This document shows positions 28,029 to 36,218 of a stretch of DNA of 37,861 nucleotides, one piece after another. A program made the position numbers and the translations under genes. Within the stretch, counting starts at the first letter, position 1. The number at the start of each line of letters is the position of its first letter. Source of the DNA: Alphaproteobacteria bacterium CG_4_10_14_0_8_um_filter_53_9 (GTDB lineage Bacteria > Pseudomonadota > Alphaproteobacteria > UBA2136 > UBA6156). The notes under the pieces were generated by a model. It saw nothing but the letters and a program-made list of their open reading frames with translations. It did not search any database and had not been told where the DNA came from. The stretch spans positions 4,250 through 42,110 of the forward strand of contig PFND01000022.1 of NCBI GenBank assembly GCA_002791805.1, written 5' to 3'.

Positions 28029-29279
28029 ATGAAAACCGTCATCACAGGCATTGGCCTCGTTACCCCACTCGGCAACACCACCGCAACCACATGGGAGGCA
28101 CTTCTGGCAGGCCGCTCAGGCATAGGCTCCATCACACGGTTTGATGCAGCAGATTACCCCAGCAGCATCGCAGGAGAAGTGAAGGATTTTGATACTGCAA
28201 CCACAGGGCTGGATCTGAAAGACGTGAAGAAGTGCGATCGCTTCATTCACCTTGGCCTCGCGGCGATGAGAGAAGCCGTCACCCAGGCAGGCCTGCTGGA
28301 AGAGGGCGGCAAACTCAGCCCGCAACAGGCTCTGCGCACCGCCGTCATCCTCGGCACAGGCATCGGGGGCATCGGCAGTATAGAAGAGGCCGCCCACACC
28401 ATCGCCACACGTGGCCCGCGCCGCCTCAGCCCCTTTTTCATCCCCGCCATGCTGCCCAACCTGCTGGCAGGGCAGGCGAGCATGATGATCGGCGCCAAAG
28501 GGGCCAACGTCTGTCCCGTCAGCGCATGCGCCACATCCGCCCACGCCTTGGGCTGGGCTAAGCAGATGATCGAACGCGGAGAGGCAGATATCGTCATCGC
28601 CGGCGGGGCCGAAGCGGCCATTACGCCCACGTCCGTCGGGGGCTTTGCCGCCATGAAAGCGCTCTCCACAGGCTTTAACGATAATCCAGAAGGCGCCTCT
28701 CGCCCGTTCGATAGCGCGCGCGATGGCTTTGTGATCGCCGAAGGCGCAGCGGTTCTGGTGTTAGAGAGTGAAGCTCACGCGAAAGCGCGCGGCGCCACCA
28801 TTTTCGCCACCTTGGCAGGCTTTGGCCAAACGGCAGATGCCGCATATCTCACCCGTCCGGCAGAAGGCGGGGAGGGGGCTGCCCGCGCCATGCAAGCCGC
28901 GCTGGATGATGCGGGTCTTACAGCAGCGCAAATTGGCTATGTGAACGCCCACGCCACCAGTACCCCCGCAGGGGATACTGAAGAGCTGAACGCCCTCACC
29001 ACCGTTTTCGGGTCGCACACACCAGCCGTCTCGGCAACCAAATCCGCCACGGGCCATCTTCTCGGTGCCGCAGGGGCGCTGGAGGCGGCGTTTTGCACTC
29101 TCGCCCTCCAGCATCAAATCCTCCCACCCACCCTCAATTTGGAGACCCCACCGGAAAACACACCGTTTAATCTTGTCCCACACAAACCTCAAAAACCAGG
29201 CACACCACTTAAGGCCGCTCTCACCAACAGCTTCGGCTTCGGCGGCACCAATGCCGCGTTAGTCCTTACAAAAAACTAA
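28029..29279 (+). CDS. fabF: 3-oxoacyl-ACP synthase II
   Basis: ITGIGLVTPLG, VSACATSAHALG, NAHATSTPAGD, NSFGFGGTNAALV. Confidence 0.97.
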   Translation: MKTVITGIGLVTPLGNTTATTWEALLAGRSGIGSITRFDAADYPSSIAGEVKDFDTATTGLDLKDVKKCDRFIHLGLAAMREAVTQAGLLEEGGKLSPQQALRTAVILGTGIGGIGSIEEAAHTIATRGPRRLSPFFIPAMLPNLLAGQASMMIGAKGANVCPVSACATSAHALGWAKQMIERGEADIVIAGGAEAAITPTSVGGFAAMKALSTGFNDNPEGASRPFDSARDGFVIAEGAAVLVLESEAHAKARGATIFATLAGFGQTADAAYLTRPAEGGEGAARAMQAALDDAGLTAAQIGYVNAHATSTPAGDTEELNALTTVFGSHTPAVSATKSATGHLLGAAGALEAAFCTLALQHQILPPTLNLETPPENTPFNLVPHKPQKPGTPLKAALTNSFGFGGTNAALVLTKN

Positions 29280-29363
29280 AACCAGCCTTCCCTTAAAAAA
29301 CGTCATGCCGCAGCCCGAAGGGCGAAGGCAGACATGCGGCTGCCCCGTAGGGGCAGCAAAACA

Positions 29364-29527
29364 AAGCGAGCGCAGGGCGAGAGCTCCTCACAAGGCCAAA
29401 GGCCGTGAGGATCGAAGCCCGAAGTCGAGAAGCCATGCTCCAACGAAGGCAACAATCAAAGCAAGCGCAGGGCGAGAGGCTCAACAAGCCCAAAGGGCGG
29501 TTGGGCCGAAGCCCGAAGTCGAGAAGC
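29364..29527. repeat. Two copies (29364-29433, 29459-29527) of a structured repeat with covarying stems
   Basis: Conserved GCGCAGGGCGAGAG...CGAAGCCCGAAGTCGAGAAGC around variable nested hairpins. Confidence 0.85.
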
Positions 29528-29531
29528 GAAA

Positions 29532-29650
29532 TTTAAACGTGAACATATAATGCGCCTTTAGCAAAGCCATCTCAAGCGTGTCACCCCGAGTGGCTAAAAC
29601 CTCAGCAGCTTTGCTGCGCTAGGTTTTAGCTCAGCTCGGGGCTACTTTCT
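29532..29650. repeat. Palindromic element copy A
   Basis: TTTAAACGTGAACA-25 nt-CTCAAGCGTGTCACCCCG, then three nested helices at 29584-29641. Confidence 0.8.
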
Positions 29651-29764
29651 CAACTATTATGATGTCCAAAAAAACAAAGTCCACCCCACTTAAATAAAAA
29701 AAAGCCCCCCAAAGGAGGACACTAGAAAAACACTACACCAAAACGCGGAAGAAGTCAAGAAAAA

Positions 29765-29798
29765 ACCGCTATGCCATTGAAGACATAACGGTTTTTTC
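29765..29798. terminator. Bidirectional intrinsic terminator
   Basis: AAAAAACCG.TATG...CATA.CGGTTTTTT. Confidence 0.7.
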
Positions 29799-30139
29799 TG
29801 AAAAAGGGATTCGCATCACCAGCGCCTCGGGCCAACCCGCCAAGAGAGTTATGGTAGACTCAAGCTGCGCAATACGAAATCCCGCTATGCAGGCGCTCTT
29901 CCTTTGCAAGAAAAGCGATTGACGACTCCGGATGTCCTGCGCGGAAAACTCTCCGCGCAGGATGAGACCATCCGTACTCTGGCTCATCAGAGTGGGTTAC
30001 CCCATTCAGGCAACAGGTTTTTGCCCGCACAGCCCTTCTTCAGCCATGGCCTGCAGCAGCCACCTCCCTCGCAGGAGATTTCTAAAAAGTTAAAGGTAAT
30101 TCCCTAAGCGGGGCCACACCGTCGCAATCCGCACGGTGC

Positions 30140-30170
30140 GCTAAAAAGCAAAAAGGACAATCACAATCCT
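30140..30170 (-). terminator. Possible minus-strand terminator
   Basis: AGGA-ttgtgattg-TCCT-TTTTG. Confidence 0.4.
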
Positions 30171-30278
30171 TCACATGGTACGCGCCATGAGTCTTTTTAG
30201 TCTGGATAAGCAGACATCTGTCTAGGATTTTTTCTGCAAACCGTCGCCCCTAAGGGAAGGGTAAAAGGTAAGCGGGAA

Positions 30279-30306
30279 AAAGGGCGGCTGGTCATCCGCG
30301 CGCCCT
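30279..30306 (-). terminator. Possible minus-strand terminator
   Basis: GGGCG...CGCCCTTTTT. Confidence 0.5.
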
Positions 30307-30339
30307 TCTTGGTTTGCTTCTGACTGCATATCAAGAAGA

Positions 30340-30387
30340 CAAAAACCCCATCATCCCTCGTGAGACCCCGAGTGCGGCGGATGATGG
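30340..30387 (-). terminator. Possible minus-strand terminator
   Basis: CCATCATCC...GGATGATGG-GG-TTTTT. Confidence 0.6.
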
Positions 30388-30569
30388 CCCGTTCTCTCCT
30401 GCGCAATGATGTGTTGCAACATGAACAGGAGAGATCTCGTAGCCAAAATGCCCCATCCATCTTCACGAAGGACAAGGCATTTCAGAATTAAAAGCGCCAC
30501 CCGCAGGTGAGTAACTAATCCTGAACCCTCACAAATCCAGAGTCAGTCAACTGCAAACTCGCGGGCTTC

Positions 30570-30643
30570 AGGCAGAAAAAGAGGCTGGACTTCCCAGGCA
30601 GCCTCTTCGTGGGGCGTTCAAGTCCACGCCTGCCTAAAACAAG
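30570..30643. repeat. Three-way-junction structured element X (contains minus-strand terminator)
   Basis: Minus strand AGGCAG..CGTGG/CCACG..GAGGCTG/CAGCCTC-TTTTT..CTGCCT. Confidence 0.65.
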
Positions 30644-30746
30644 AACATCAAGCTCGCTCATCAAAAGCCATCCGTTCTTGCGGCTGTCTTGTTTCACCCC
30701 CGCCCCGCGCACTCAAACCCAAAGGGCAAGTCGCAGGGCAGGGGGA

Positions 30747-30812
30747 TCAGGAAGGTAGAGACGGTGCCTGACGCCGTCCGTGGTCAGCCCCCACGCCTTC
30801 CTGAAAACAAAG
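30747..30812. repeat. Three-way-junction structured element Y, similar to X
   Basis: Minus strand TCAGGAAGG..CGTGG/CCACG..GACGG/CCGTC..CCTTCCTGA; shares TTGTTTT..AGGmAGGCGTGG with X. Confidence 0.65.
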
Positions 30813-30817
30813 AGATT

Positions 30818-30892
30818 GGCAGGAGATGCAGGACTCGAACCTGCGACCTGCGGAGTTAAGAATCCGCCGCTCTACCGAACTGAGCTAATCCC
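30818..30892 (-). tRNA. tRNA-Lys(CTT)-like with 8-nt anticodon loop, CCA encoded
   Basis: AGGGGAT-TA-GCTC..GAGC-G-GCGGA-TTCTTAAC-TCCGC-AGGTC-GCAGGTTCGAGTCCTGC-ATCTCCT-G-CCA. Confidence 0.65.
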
Positions 30893-30925
30893 CTGCATGA
30901 AGTGTTAAAGATAAATGTTGTAAGG

Positions 30926-31028
30926 TGGAAATGGCAGGAGTCGAACCTGCGTCCTTATGAGGTATTTTAACGGTCATGCAGATACCGAAATACTAGCCTC
31001 TTTGCTCTCCCAACTGAGCTACATTCCC
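30926..31028 (-). tRNA. tRNA-Ala-like molecule with extended anticodon region (103 nt), or a tRNA pseudogene
   Basis: GGGAATG/CATTTCC acceptor with G3:U70 and A73; intact D arm GCTCAGTTGGGAGAGC and T arm GCAGGTTCGACTCCTGC; ~36-nt anticodon loop. Confidence 0.55.
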
Positions 31029-31061
31029 AAAACAACATGGTAAAAGTTAAAAAGGATTATT

Positions 31062-31136
31062 TGGAGAGCCTGATGAGATTCGAACTCACGGCCCCTTCCT
31101 TGGCAAGGAAGTGCTCTACCCCTGAGCTACAGGCGC
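31062..31136 (-). tRNA. tRNA-Gly(GCC)
   Basis: CTTCC-TTGCCAA-GGAAG anticodon arm, GTGAGTTCGAATCTCAT T arm, encoded CCA. Confidence 0.92.
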
Positions 31137-31223
31137 GCACCAAATAAAAAACGTCATAAATGAATGAAAAAACGTATACGCTAAACCTCATTCACCGTCA
31201 ACAAACAAACATGAAAAGAAAAC

Positions 31224-31345
31224 TTTAAACATGAACACCCAAGCTAAGCGAATCCCCTTACTCTCAAGCGTGTCACCCCGGAAGCCAGAAAGCTTGGCAT
31301 TTTTAATGCCGTAGCCTTTCTGGTCTGTCCGGGGCGACTCTTGCA
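31224..31345. repeat. Palindromic element copy B
   Basis: TTTAAACATGAACA-25 nt-CTCAAGCGTGTCACCCCG, then three nested helices at 31276-31334. Confidence 0.8.
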
Positions 31346-31444
31346 AATGATATGGTGTAAAAAAGACTATTCAAGAAGCCCTATTTTCCCAATCTCCTAA
31401 ACTAAAACTTAACATTCCTCAGGTTTTCACCTATTATCGCCAGC

Positions 31445-32035
31445 ATGATAAACCTCCTTCAAGGCACCGTGGCCGAGATAACGGCTGATAGCGCAACCCT
31501 GCTCACCGCAGGCGGTGTCGGCTATCAGGTTTTTTGCCCCAGCCGCAGTCTGGGCGCGCTGGCACAGGGCCAACCTGCCACGCTCCACACCTACTTGGCG
31601 GTGAGAGAAGACGCGCTCACCCTTTATGGTTTTGCAGATAAAACAGAAAAAGCGGTGTTTACCCTGCTGCTTGGCGTCAGTGGTGTCGGCCCGCGCATGG
31701 CGCTGTCATTGCTCAGCACATGGAACGGCCATGAAATCATGACCGCCATCCACACCGCACAACCGTCCGTCCTCGCCAAAGCCTCGGGCGTTGGCAAAAA
31801 ACTGGCCGAAAAAATCATTGTAGAGCTGAAGGATAAAAAGGCACCTCTCTCGCTTACCTCGTCCTTACCCGCCTCTGCCCTCGCTCCCCCTCTCCAGACA
31901 GACGTCGCTTCTGCACTTGTTAACCTTGGCTTCCCCATCTCTCATGCAGAGGCTGCAGCCAAGGCCACGCTTGATGAAATGCCCAATGCCGATTTTGCAG
32001 AACTCTTCAAACATGCATTAAAGAAAGTGAGGTAA
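31445..32035 (+). CDS. ruvA: Holliday junction branch migration protein RuvA
   Basis: MINLLQGTVAEI, LLGVSGVGPRMALSLLS, GVGKKLAEKIIVELKDK. Confidence 0.95.
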   Translation: MINLLQGTVAEITADSATLLTAGGVGYQVFCPSRSLGALAQGQPATLHTYLAVREDALTLYGFADKTEKAVFTLLLGVSGVGPRMALSLLSTWNGHEIMTAIHTAQPSVLAKASGVGKKLAEKIIVELKDKKAPLSLTSSLPASALAPPLQTDVASALVNLGFPISHAEAAAKATLDEMPNADFAELFKHALKKVR

Positions 32036-32036
32036 C

Positions 32037-32714
32037 ATGCTGGAACTTAAATACTTAGGCCACAGCGCCTTCGCTCTCACCACCCCAACTGCCCGCTGCC
32101 TGATAGATCCCTTTCTCACAGGCAACAGCACCTCTCCCTGGACGCTGGAAGACGCGGTAGCCTTTGCTCCCACGCACATTCTCCTCACCCACGGGCACGA
32201 TGATCATATAGGAGATACTCTCCCCATCGCCAAAGCTACGGGCGCCACCGTTGTCGCCTTTTTTGAGCTGGCAAATTTCTTAAAAAGTGAAGGTGCACCT
32301 AACGTAGATATGGGAAATTACGGCGGCACTCTCCACCTTGCAGAAGATGTGTCTCTAACGTTCGTCCCCGCATGGCATACGAGCAAACCCGGCACAGGGG
32401 CCCCTGCAGGCTTGATTATTCAAACACAAAAAGAGGTCATTTATCACGCCGGCGATACCGCCATATTTGGAGATATGGCCCTCATAGAAGAGTTGTATCA
32501 TCCCACCATCGGCCTTCTCCCTGTGGGGGATCGCTTTACGATGGATGGCCCGACCGCAGCGCTGGCCTGCAAAAAGTATTTTAACTTCAAGCATATCGTA
32601 CCCATGCACTATGCAACATTTCCTATTATAGACGCCACGGCCGATCGTTTTGTCAGTGCCGCCAAGGGCCTTCCTGTACAAGTCCTCAAACCTGGCGAAA
32701 ACCTGGATATTTAA
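32037..32714 (+). CDS. UPF0173-type metal-dependent hydrolase
   Basis: [52 protein letters not shown]. Confidence 0.9.
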   Translation: MLELKYLGHSAFALTTPTARCLIDPFLTGNSTSPWTLEDAVAFAPTHILLTHGHDDHIGDTLPIAKATGATVVAFFELANFLKSEGAPNVDMGNYGGTLHLAEDVSLTFVPAWHTSKPGTGAPAGLIIQTQKEVIYHAGDTAIFGDMALIEELYHPTIGLLPVGDRFTMDGPTAALACKKYFNFKHIVPMHYATFPIIDATADRFVSAAKGLPVQVLKPGENLDI

Positions 32715-32715
32715 G

Positions 32716-33717
32716 ATGATGGATCCCGAAGAACTTCTGAACCCCGTCCCACAAGCGGATGACACGCAAGAGAATGCCTTGCGCCCAAAGTCTATGGCAG
32801 AGTTCACAGGCCAGCCAGAGCTTATGTCAAACCTTCAGGTCTTCGTCAAAGCGGCAAAAAATCGTGCAGAAGCGCTGGATCACGTTCTTCTGTACGGCCC
32901 CCCGGGCCTCGGTAAAACCAGCCTCGCGCATATTATCGCAACCGAGCTCGGCGTCGGCATCCGCACCACCTCAGGCCCCGTCATTGCTAAAGGGGGAGAT
33001 CTCGCGGCCATTCTCACCAGCCTCCAGCCTCACGATGTTTTATTTATTGATGAAATTCATAGGCTTAACACTACTGTAGAAGAAATTTTATATCCCGCCA
33101 TGGAAGATTTTAAGCTGGATCTCATTATCGGAGAAGGCCCCGCAGCCCGCACGGTGCGGGTGGATGTCCCACCCTTCACCTTGGTCGGCGCCACCACCCG
33201 CGCGGGCATGCTCACAACCCCTCTGCGAGACCGCTTTGGCGTCCACGGCCGGCTAGAGTTTTATAACGCAGCCGATCTTAAAAAAATCATCATCCGCGCT
33301 GCCGCCCTGCTTAAAATGAGCATAGAAGATACAGCAGCAGAAGAGCTTGCCCGCCGTGCCCGCGGTACCCCCCGCATTGCTAATCGCCTCCTCAAAAGGG
33401 TGAGCGATTTTGCCCAGGTCGCAGGCGAATCAGGCCTCACACAATCAACCGTCGCCACCTCACTCGCGCGCTTGGGGGTGGATGAGAGAGGGCTGGATAA
33501 AAACGACCACCGGTATCTGGATGCGCTCATCAATAAGTTTAACAGCGGCCCCACAGGGCTGGAGACGCTGGCCGCCACCACAGGAGAAAGCAAAGATACG
33601 CTGGAGGATATCGTAGAGCCCTATCTTCTCCAGCTCGGCTTTATTCAACGAACCCCCCGCGGCCGCACAGCAACGGCTCACGCTCAAAATCACCTTCGCA
33701 CGCTCACCCGCTTGTAA
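32716..33717 (+). CDS. ruvB: Holliday junction branch migration helicase RuvB
   Basis: [46 protein letters not shown]. Confidence 0.97.
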   Translation: MMDPEELLNPVPQADDTQENALRPKSMAEFTGQPELMSNLQVFVKAAKNRAEALDHVLLYGPPGLGKTSLAHIIATELGVGIRTTSGPVIAKGGDLAAILTSLQPHDVLFIDEIHRLNTTVEEILYPAMEDFKLDLIIGEGPAARTVRVDVPPFTLVGATTRAGMLTTPLRDRFGVHGRLEFYNAADLKKIIIRAAALLKMSIEDTAAEELARRARGTPRIANRLLKRVSDFAQVAGESGLTQSTVATSLARLGVDERGLDKNDHRYLDALINKFNSGPTGLETLAATTGESKDTLEDIVEPYLLQLGFIQRTPRGRTATAHAQNHLRTLTRL

Positions 33718-33764
33718 TCTCTCCCATCAAAATCTATTTAATAGGTAACGCTAATTTTAAATAG

Positions 33765-33801
33765 AAACACCTTATGACCGTTTTAACGGTACAAGGTGTT
33801 T
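33765..33801 (+). promoter_or_regulatory. Leader hairpin upstream of ORF 33823
   Basis: AAACACCTT-atg-ACCGTT-tt-AACGGT-ac-AAGGTGTTT. Confidence 0.55.
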
Positions 33802-33822
33802 CGCAACTCCGGAGAAAATACC

Positions 33823-34086
33823 ATGACCGCTATCATCGTTACTGGCATCATCGCAGGATTTATCGGCCTTGTCGTGGGAATGCTGCTCACGGCAACTACC
33901 GAGGCGCGGGCAAAAGCCTGCGTGGAGGAAATGGTTCGCCTGGAGATCGTTGATCTCCAGTTTCACCCGCAAACGGGTGCCCCGATAGCGGAATGGCTGA
34001 AAAGCCAGCTCCGCCGGATAGAAGTAGGTGCTGCCTACTTCTATAATGACAAGACAGGAGAGGTCGTTAAACGCATCGCTGCGTAA
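33823..34086 (+). CDS. Small protein with N-terminal TM helix (start MTAIIVTGIIAGFIG)
   Basis: CCGGAG SD; TM helix; no family recognised. Confidence 0.6.
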   Translation: MTAIIVTGIIAGFIGLVVGMLLTATTEARAKACVEEMVRLEIVDLQFHPQTGAPIAEWLKSQLRRIEVGAAYFYNDKTGEVVKRIAA

Positions 34087-34099
34087 CATCTCCAACAAA

Positions 34100-34131
34100 T
34101 ATACTGCCGCCCTCTCGCAAGAGAAGGCGGC
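34100..34131 (+). terminator. Hairpin downstream of the small ORF, probable terminator or processing stem
   Basis: CTGCCGCC..GGCGGCAG with inner CTCT/AGAG. Confidence 0.45.
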
Positions 34132-34244
34132 AGCTTCGCGTTTCTGCCACATGCACCACCATTTTTTGTTCCCACAATCTTGCTAAAAAAAAGCCTGCCC
34201 TCTAGGGTAGGGCATCATTACGCAATAAGAGAGGGAAAAAACTC

Positions 34245-34946
34245 ATGGAAACCGCTGCACTATCACTCCACACAAACATGTCATTTTGGAGCCTTTTTTG
34301 GCAAGCAGGCTTGTTTGTAAAGCTTATTATGTTTGGCCTGTTTATCGCGTCTGTTGCGGTCTGGGCTATTTGGTTTTCCAAAGGTCGGCAGTTTTCGGCC
34401 CTTCACAAACAGGCGGATGATTTTGAAGATATTTTTTGGTCAGGTGCCCACACGGTGGAAAGTTTTAATAAGCAGGTAAAACCAAGGCAGGGAGATCACG
34501 CCCTCGCTACCATCTTCGTCGTGGGGAGAGAGGAGTGGGAGGCCTCCTCAGATGCAGATAAAGCCGATGGCACAGCCTCACAACGCACCCGCCGCATGAT
34601 GGAAGCCACCGCCCGCAGAGAAGTAGAAGCGCTGGAAGCGTGGATTCCTTTTCTCGCCACCACAGGTTCCACAGCGCCGTTTGTGGGTCTTTTGGGTACC
34701 GTATGGGGGATTATGACCAGCTTCCAAAGCATCGGTATTTCTAAAAATACAAGCCTCGCGGTTGTGGCCCCGGGTATTGCAGAGGCCTTGTTTGCCACCG
34801 CCATTGGTCTGTTTGCCGCTATTCCTGCCACCATTGCTTACAACCGTACTTCGGGTCAGCTGTCTCGCTATGCAGGCCGGTTAGAGACCTTTATTGATGA
34901 GTTTCTCACCGTGCTGGAGCGTCAAGCCACCAAAGGCAAAAAGTAA
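34245..34946 (+). CDS. tolQ: Tol-Pal system protein TolQ
   Basis: [45 protein letters not shown]. Confidence 0.95.
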   Translation: METAALSLHTNMSFWSLFWQAGLFVKLIMFGLFIASVAVWAIWFSKGRQFSALHKQADDFEDIFWSGAHTVESFNKQVKPRQGDHALATIFVVGREEWEASSDADKADGTASQRTRRMMEATARREVEALEAWIPFLATTGSTAPFVGLLGTVWGIMTSFQSIGISKNTSLAVVAPGIAEALFATAIGLFAAIPATIAYNRTSGQLSRYAGRLETFIDEFLTVLERQATKGKK

Positions 34947-34962
34947 AGGAGGGATAAAGAAG

Positions 34963-35385
34963 ATGGCCCTCGCAACCGCAAGTAAAAGAAGCGCCAAAGG
35001 GCGGCTCATGCCCATGAGCGAAATGAATGTTACCCCCATGGTGGATGTCATGCTCGTGCTGCTCATTATTTTTATGGTCGCCGCCCCCATGCTTACCCAA
35101 GGCGTGCAAGTCGCCCTACCCAAGGCAGATGCAACGCCTATCGAGCAGGATAAACCCGTAGAGGTAAGCATCAAAAAAGATGGCAGCATTTACGTAGGCA
35201 GCACCCAGGTGCCGCAGGATGCCCTCATCGCGCGCCTGCAAGCCGCACAGGAAAATCGAGAGCAAGCCAGCATCATCCTTCGGGCAGATAAAGAGCTGGA
35301 TTACGGTACCGTCATGCAGGTTATGGCCGCCCTTCAGGCAGCCGGCATGGTAGATGTCGGCCTCGTTACCTCCGCAAACGAGTAA
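34963..35385 (+). CDS. tolR: Tol-Pal system protein TolR
   Basis: MSEMNVTPMVDVMLVLLIIFMVAAPML. Confidence 0.95.
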   Translation: MALATASKRSAKGRLMPMSEMNVTPMVDVMLVLLIIFMVAAPMLTQGVQVALPKADATPIEQDKPVEVSIKKDGSIYVGSTQVPQDALIARLQAAQENREQASIILRADKELDYGTVMQVMAALQAAGMVDVGLVTSANE

Positions 35386-35394
35386 CGCCTCTTC

Positions 35395-36201
35395 ATGCGT
35401 CAACGCTCCTCCCAAAACAATCTCATGCACCCGCTGGCCTATTCGCTGGCGGTGCACGTGGTTGTGGTGTTATTGGCGTCATTCATACTTGTCAGGGCCG
35501 TGCCACTCGCTCCGCCGCAAGTCATTCAGGTTCGGATTGTGGGCGCACCCACAGCTAAAGCCGTCAGCAAATCGGTAGAAAAAGTAGAGATACGCACACA
35601 AGACAGCGCCGCCCCCAAAGAGCCCCCGCCAGAGGCCAAAGATATTCCCGAATCCACAGCCAAATCCAAATTTGTGCCCGAGGAGAAAAAGGAAAAAACC
35701 AAAGAGCCGGAAGAACTGGTAGAAGCAAAAAAACGCCCCCCCGTGCTGGATAAAACGCCGGATAAAAAGAAAGTCGTCAAAAACGATCAGGCAAAAAAAG
35801 TCGTGAAGGATCCGGAGGATTATCTGGCCGCGCTAGATTTTGTGGATCAGCTGGAAGACAAAGCGCTGCCGTCTCCCAAAGCCGATAAAACACCCAAGGA
35901 TGCAGGAGAGGGAGCCGAAATCAATCTAAACCTGAGCGAGCAAGGCGAGGCCAACCAAATCCGCGAGCATATAGAACGTTTCTGGCAAAAACCTACAGGC
36001 ATGCTCTCAAACAATTTGCTTAGCACCTATATGGTCACGGTGGAGCCCTCAGGCAACGTCCTCGGCTTACAACTTAGCAAAAGCTCGGGAAATCCTGCAT
36101 TTGATGATTCCATCAGCCGTGCTATTCGCAGGGCCAGCCCGCTCCCCATGCCGGAAAATCCCGAGAAGTTTCTTAAACTTATTCTTAACTTCCAAGGCTA
36201 A
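35395..36201 (+). CDS. tolA: TolA-like protein
   Basis: N-terminal TM, K/E-rich middle, C-terminal TolA/TonB-like domain; follows tolQR. Confidence 0.88.
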   Translation: MRQRSSQNNLMHPLAYSLAVHVVVVLLASFILVRAVPLAPPQVIQVRIVGAPTAKAVSKSVEKVEIRTQDSAAPKEPPPEAKDIPESTAKSKFVPEEKKEKTKEPEELVEAKKRPPVLDKTPDKKKVVKNDQAKKVVKDPEDYLAALDFVDQLEDKALPSPKADKTPKDAGEGAEINLNLSEQGEANQIREHIERFWQKPTGMLSNNLLSTYMVTVEPSGNVLGLQLSKSSGNPAFDDSISRAIRRASPLPMPENPEKFLKLILNFQG

Positions 36202-36218
36202 ATAAGGGGTATGGAAAT

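Noticed and set aside
29305-29550. 81-aa ORF over the structured repeats downstream of fabF
   Set aside because: Translation follows the repeated palindromic units and shows no protein-like conservation signal; structure explains the sequence better.
30197-30712. Minus-strand ORFs 30197-30475 and 30515-30712
   Set aside because: They run through hairpins and terminators with low-complexity products; no SD-supported or family-supported coding.
29860-30815. RNase P RNA, tmRNA or SRP RNA
   Set aside because: I looked for the RNase P P4-type GAGGAAAGTCC context, tmRNA ends/tag and the SRP GGAAGCA core and found no convincing match on either strand; an Rfam scan is still needed.
29860-30815. Integron attC array
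   Set aside because: The hairpins lack paired GTTRRRY/RYYYAAC core sites and there are no cassette ORFs or integrase.
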